From Magnetococcales bacterium (GTDB lineage: Bacteria; Pseudomonadota; Magnetococcia; Magnetococcales; Magnetaquicoccaceae): a stretch of 7,197 bases of DNA. The notes beneath the pieces were generated by a model, which worked only from the letters and a program-made list of their open reading frames with translations, was not told where the DNA came from and did no database searches. The translations under genes were made by a program, and so were the position numbers. Numbering within the stretch: position 1 is the first letter of the stretch; the number at the start of each line of letters is the position of its first letter. Positions 4,634 to 7,197 of the stretch are shown piece after piece. The stretch lies in the NCBI GenBank assembly GCA_015229095.1, contig JADGCE010000136.1:1-7197 (forward strand). The letters run 5' to 3'.

Positions 4634-7197
4634 ATGAACACAGTATCGAAAAAGAGGGAGCGCTTCCATGAGCTGTTGCGGTCGCGCATTCTGGTTCTGG
4701 ATGGGGCCATGGGCACCATGATCCAGAAACATGCGCTGACGGAGGCCGATTTTCGTGGCCAGCGTTTTGCGGATCATCCGGTGGATGTGCAGGGCAACAA
4801 CGATCTGCTCACCCTGACCCGGCCAGAGCTGATTCATGCCATCCATGCCGCCTACCTGGAGGCCGGGGCGGATATTCTGGAGACCAACACCTTCAATGCC
4901 AATGCCATTTCGCTGGCGGATTATGGCATGGAGTCCCTGGCGTATGAGTTGAACCGGGCTGCAGCCCAACTGGCCCGGCAGGCGGCGGATGCCCATGAGA
5001 TGGCCCATCCCCACCAGCCCCGTTTTGTGGCGGGCATCCTGGGCCCCACCAACCGCACCGCCTCTCTCTCCCCGGATGTGAACAATCCCGGTTTTCGCAA
5101 TGTCACCTTCCAGGAACTGCGCGCCGCCTATGCCACCGCCATCGAAGGTCTGGTGGATGGGGGGGCGGACCTGCTCATGGTGGAAACCATTTTTGATACC
5201 CTGAACTGCAAAGCGGCCCTGTTTGCCATTGCGGAATACAACGCCCGGCGCGAGGAGCCGCTGCCCATTCTGATTTCGGCCACCATCACCGATCAAAGCG
5301 GTCGCACCCTCTCCGGGCAGACGCTGGAGGCCTTTTGCAACGCGGTGGCCCACGCCCGACCCCTCAGCATGGGGCTGAACTGCGCCCAGGGTGCAGAGCA
5401 GATGCGCCCCTATCTGCTGGAGTTGGGCCGGTTGACCGAAGCCCTGATCTCGGCCCACCCCAACGCCGGCCTGCCCAATGCGCTGGGGGGGTATGACGAA
5501 ACGGCGGAGGCCATGGCGGCCAGGATCGGCGAATTTGCCCGCTCCGGGCTGCTCAACATTGTGGGCGGCTGTTGTGGCACCACCCCGGAGCATATTCGCG
5601 CCATCGCCCAGGCGGTGCAGGGGATTCCCCCCCGCGTTCCGGCCCGGCGCCCTGTGGAGTGCCGGTTGAGCGGCCTGGAGCCCTTCAACATCTCCCCGGC
5701 GACCCTGTTTGTCAATATCGGCGAACGCACCAACGTGGCCGGTTCCCGGCAATTTGCCCGCCTGATTCTCGAAGAGCAGTATGAAACCGCCCTGGATGTG
5801 GCCCGCAAACAGGTGGAGGAGGGGGCCAATCTGATCGATGTCAACATGGATCATGCCCTGTTGGATTCGGTGACGGCCATGCGCCGCTTCCTGCATCTGC
5901 TGGCAGCCGAGCCCGATATCTGTCGGGTGCCGATCATGCTGGACTCCTCCAACTGGGCGGTTCTGGAGGCCGGGTTGCAATGCATTCAAGGGCGGGGGGT
6001 GGTGAACTCCATCAGCCTGAAGGAGGGAGAGGAGAGCTTTTTGCAGCAGGCGCGCCTGGTGCATCGCTATGGGGCGGCGGTTTTGGTCATGGCCTTTGAC
6101 GAGCAGGGGCAGGCCGATACCCTGGCCCGCCGCCAGGAGATCTGCCAGCGGGCCTACCGACTGCTCACGGAGCAGGCGGGATTCCAGCCGGGAGAGATCC
6201 TGTTTGATCCCAATATTTTTGCGGTGGCGACCGGCATCGAGGCGCATAACCGTTATGCGGTGGATTTTTTCCAGGCAACCCGCTGGATCAAGGCCCATCT
6301 GCCGGGTGCGCTGGTCAGCGGCGGGGTCAGCAATGTCTCTTTCTCTTTCCGGGGCAATCCTGCGGTCCGGGAGGCGATGCATGCGGTCTTTCTCCACCAT
6401 GCCATTCAGGCCGGCATGGATATGGGTATCGTCAACGCCGGCCAGTTGCCGATCTACCAGGAGATTGCCCCGGAGCTGCGACAGCGGGTGGAGGATGTGT
6501 TGCTGGACCAGCGCGCCGATGCCACCGATCGCCTGCTGGAGTTGGCCGATACCCTCAAGAACAGTGGTGGCCAGGAAAACAACCGGGAGACTCTCCTGGC
6601 CTGGCGACAGGCAGCGGTGGAGGAGCGGCTGCTGCATGCCATGGTCAAGGGCATCACCGAATTTATCGATGTGGACGTGGAAGAGGCCCGTTGCGCAGCG
6701 GGCCACCCCCTGGAGGTGGTGGAGGGCCCCCTGATGCGGGGTATGGATCGGGTGGGGGAGCTGTTTGGTGCGGGCCAGATGTTTTTGCCCCAGGTGGTCA
6801 AAAGTGCGCGGGTCATGAAACAGGCGGTGGCCTGCCTGCTTCCGTTCATCGAAGCCGCCCAGGGCGCAGAGCAGGTGGACAGCCGCAAAGGACGCATCCT
6901 GTTGGCGACGGTCAAGGGGGATGTCCATGATATTGGCAAAAATATTGTCAAGGTGGTGTTGCAGTGCAACCATTTTGAGGTGATCGACCTGGGGGTGATG
7001 GTGCCCGGCCAGACCATCCTGCAGCAGGCGCATGAGGCCAAGGTGGATATGATCGGGCTCTCCGGTTTGATCACCCCCTCCCTGGAGCAGATGACATGGG
7101 TGGCCCAGGAGATGCAGCGGTTGGGGTTGCGTATCCCGCTGTTGGTGGGGGGAGCCACCACCTCCCCCCTGCACACGGCGATCAAGATTGCCCCCTG
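4634..7197 (+). CDS. metH: Cobalamin-dependent methionine synthase (5' part, cut by window end)
   Basis: MetH moves the methyl group of 5-methyltetrahydrofolate to homocysteine through enzyme-bound cobalamin, making methionine in the cytosol. The frame is open for 854 codons to the window edge; E. coli MetH has about 1,227 residues, so the rest of the B12 domain and the AdoMet reactivation domain lie outside. Domains in order: homocysteine-binding barrel (about 10-335) with LVLDGAMGTMIQ near the start and zinc ligands Cys250, Cys313 and Cys314 (GLNC, GGCCGTTPEH); pterin barrel (about 345-640) with FVNIGERTNVAGS and SGGVSNVSFSFRGN; helical cap (about 655-745); and the B12 domain with GDVHDIGKN, where His765 would be the cobalt ligand, then GLSGLITPSLEQM and VGGATTS. 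All key residues of the enclosed domains are present. The ATG is preceded by AAAAGGG with an 8-base gap. The leader contains the junction structure at 4418-4542. Confidence 0.98.
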   Translation, partial: MNTVSKKRERFHELLRSRILVLDGAMGTMIQKHALTEADFRGQRFADHPVDVQGNNDLLTLTRPELIHAIHAAYLEAGADILETNTFNANAISLADYGMESLAYELNRAAAQLARQAADAHEMAHPHQPRFVAGILGPTNRTASLSPDVNNPGFRNVTFQELRAAYATAIEGLVDGGADLLMVETIFDTLNCKAALFAIAEYNARREEPLPILISATITDQSGRTLSGQTLEAFCNAVAHARPLSMGLNCAQGAEQMRPYLLELGRLTEALISAHPNAGLPNALGGYDETAEAMAARIGEFARSGLLNIVGGCCGTTPEHIRAIAQAVQGIPPRVPARRPVECRLSGLEPFNISPATLFVNIGERTNVAGSRQFARLILEEQYETALDVARKQVEEGANLIDVNMDHALLDSVTAMRRFLHLLAAEPDICRVPIMLDSSNWAVLEAGLQCIQGRGVVNSISLKEGEESFLQQARLVHRYGAAVLVMAFDEQGQADTLARRQEICQRAYRLLTEQAGFQPGEILFDPNIFAVATGIEAHNRYAVDFFQATRWIKAHLPGALVSGGVSNVSFSFRGNPAVREAMHAVFLHHAIQAGMDMGIVNAGQLPIYQEIAPELRQRVEDVLLDQRADATDRLLELADTLKNSGGQENNRETLLAWRQAAVEERLLHAMVKGITEFIDVDVEEARCAAGHPLEVVEGPLMRGMDRVGELFGAGQMFLPQVVKSARVMKQAVACLLPFIEAAQGAEQVDSRKGRILLATVKGDVHDIGKNIVKVVLQCNHFEVIDLGVMVPGQTILQQAHEAKVDMIGLSGLITPSLEQMTWVAQEMQRLGLRIPLLVGGATTSPLHTAIKIAP

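Noticed and set aside
7147..7169. Perfect 8-bp hairpin GGGGGGAG/CTCCCCCC inside metH
   Set aside because: It falls in codons for the conserved VGGATTS segment, where Gly and Pro codons force G and C runs. It is probably a coding by-product.
4535..7174. Very long minus-strand open frame opposite metH
   Set aside because: The plus-strand frame encodes an unmistakable MetH with all zinc and cobalamin residues. The opposite frame is Gln/His/Gly-rich and open only because of GC-rich codon use in metH.

Overview
The window reads as GC-rich bacterial chromosome, most likely proteobacterial. PyrE and MetH are close in sequence and layout to the Escherichia coli proteins, and FtsB has the proteobacterial form. 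Some features (G/C-run palindromes, an FkbM methyltransferase beside a glycan-type protein, orphan secreted proteins) remind me of Magnetococcia-like genomes, but that placement is a guess. No mobile element, tRNA, rRNA or CRISPR array was recognised.

Layout from left to right. Positions 1-267 hold no supported gene, only a short palindrome and a ribosome-site/ATG pair that leads nowhere. Positions 268-2537 are a two-gene minus-strand operon. The upstream gene is an FkbM-type methyltransferase. The downstream gene, 20 bases later, encodes a 503-residue protein that I cannot name; its N-terminal part resembles glycan or surface-polysaccharide proteins. A plausible promoter for this operon lies in the 2538-2721 gap. 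Positions 2722-3024 (minus) encode the divisome protein FtsB from a TTG start. It is divergent from pyrE (3164-3853, plus; orotate phosphoribosyltransferase), and the shared intergenic region carries an imperfect inverted repeat overlapping a candidate pyrE promoter. pyrE converges with a minus-strand gene for a small exported protein of unknown function (3870-4352), with only 16 bases between the stops. From 4634 to the right edge runs metH, cobalamin-dependent methionine synthase. It is cut by the window after 854 codons, inside the B12-binding domain.

The most unusual feature is the 281-base divergent gap between the exported-protein gene and metH. Bases 4418-4542 can fold, by hand, into a compact three-way junction: a 17-pair closing stem built around complementary C8 and G8 runs, a 14-pair second arm and an 8-pair third arm, with almost no unpaired linkers. 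A further segment at 4558-4564 can compete for the 3' strand of the closing stem, as in an RNA switch or attenuator. I match it to no known riboswitch class. It is a candidate structured leader RNA for metH, but a miniature mobile element or a minus-strand RNA are live alternatives.

The genes do not form one pathway. They are a housekeeping set (division, pyrimidine synthesis, methionine/one-carbon metabolism) beside a small surface-glycan-type operon.
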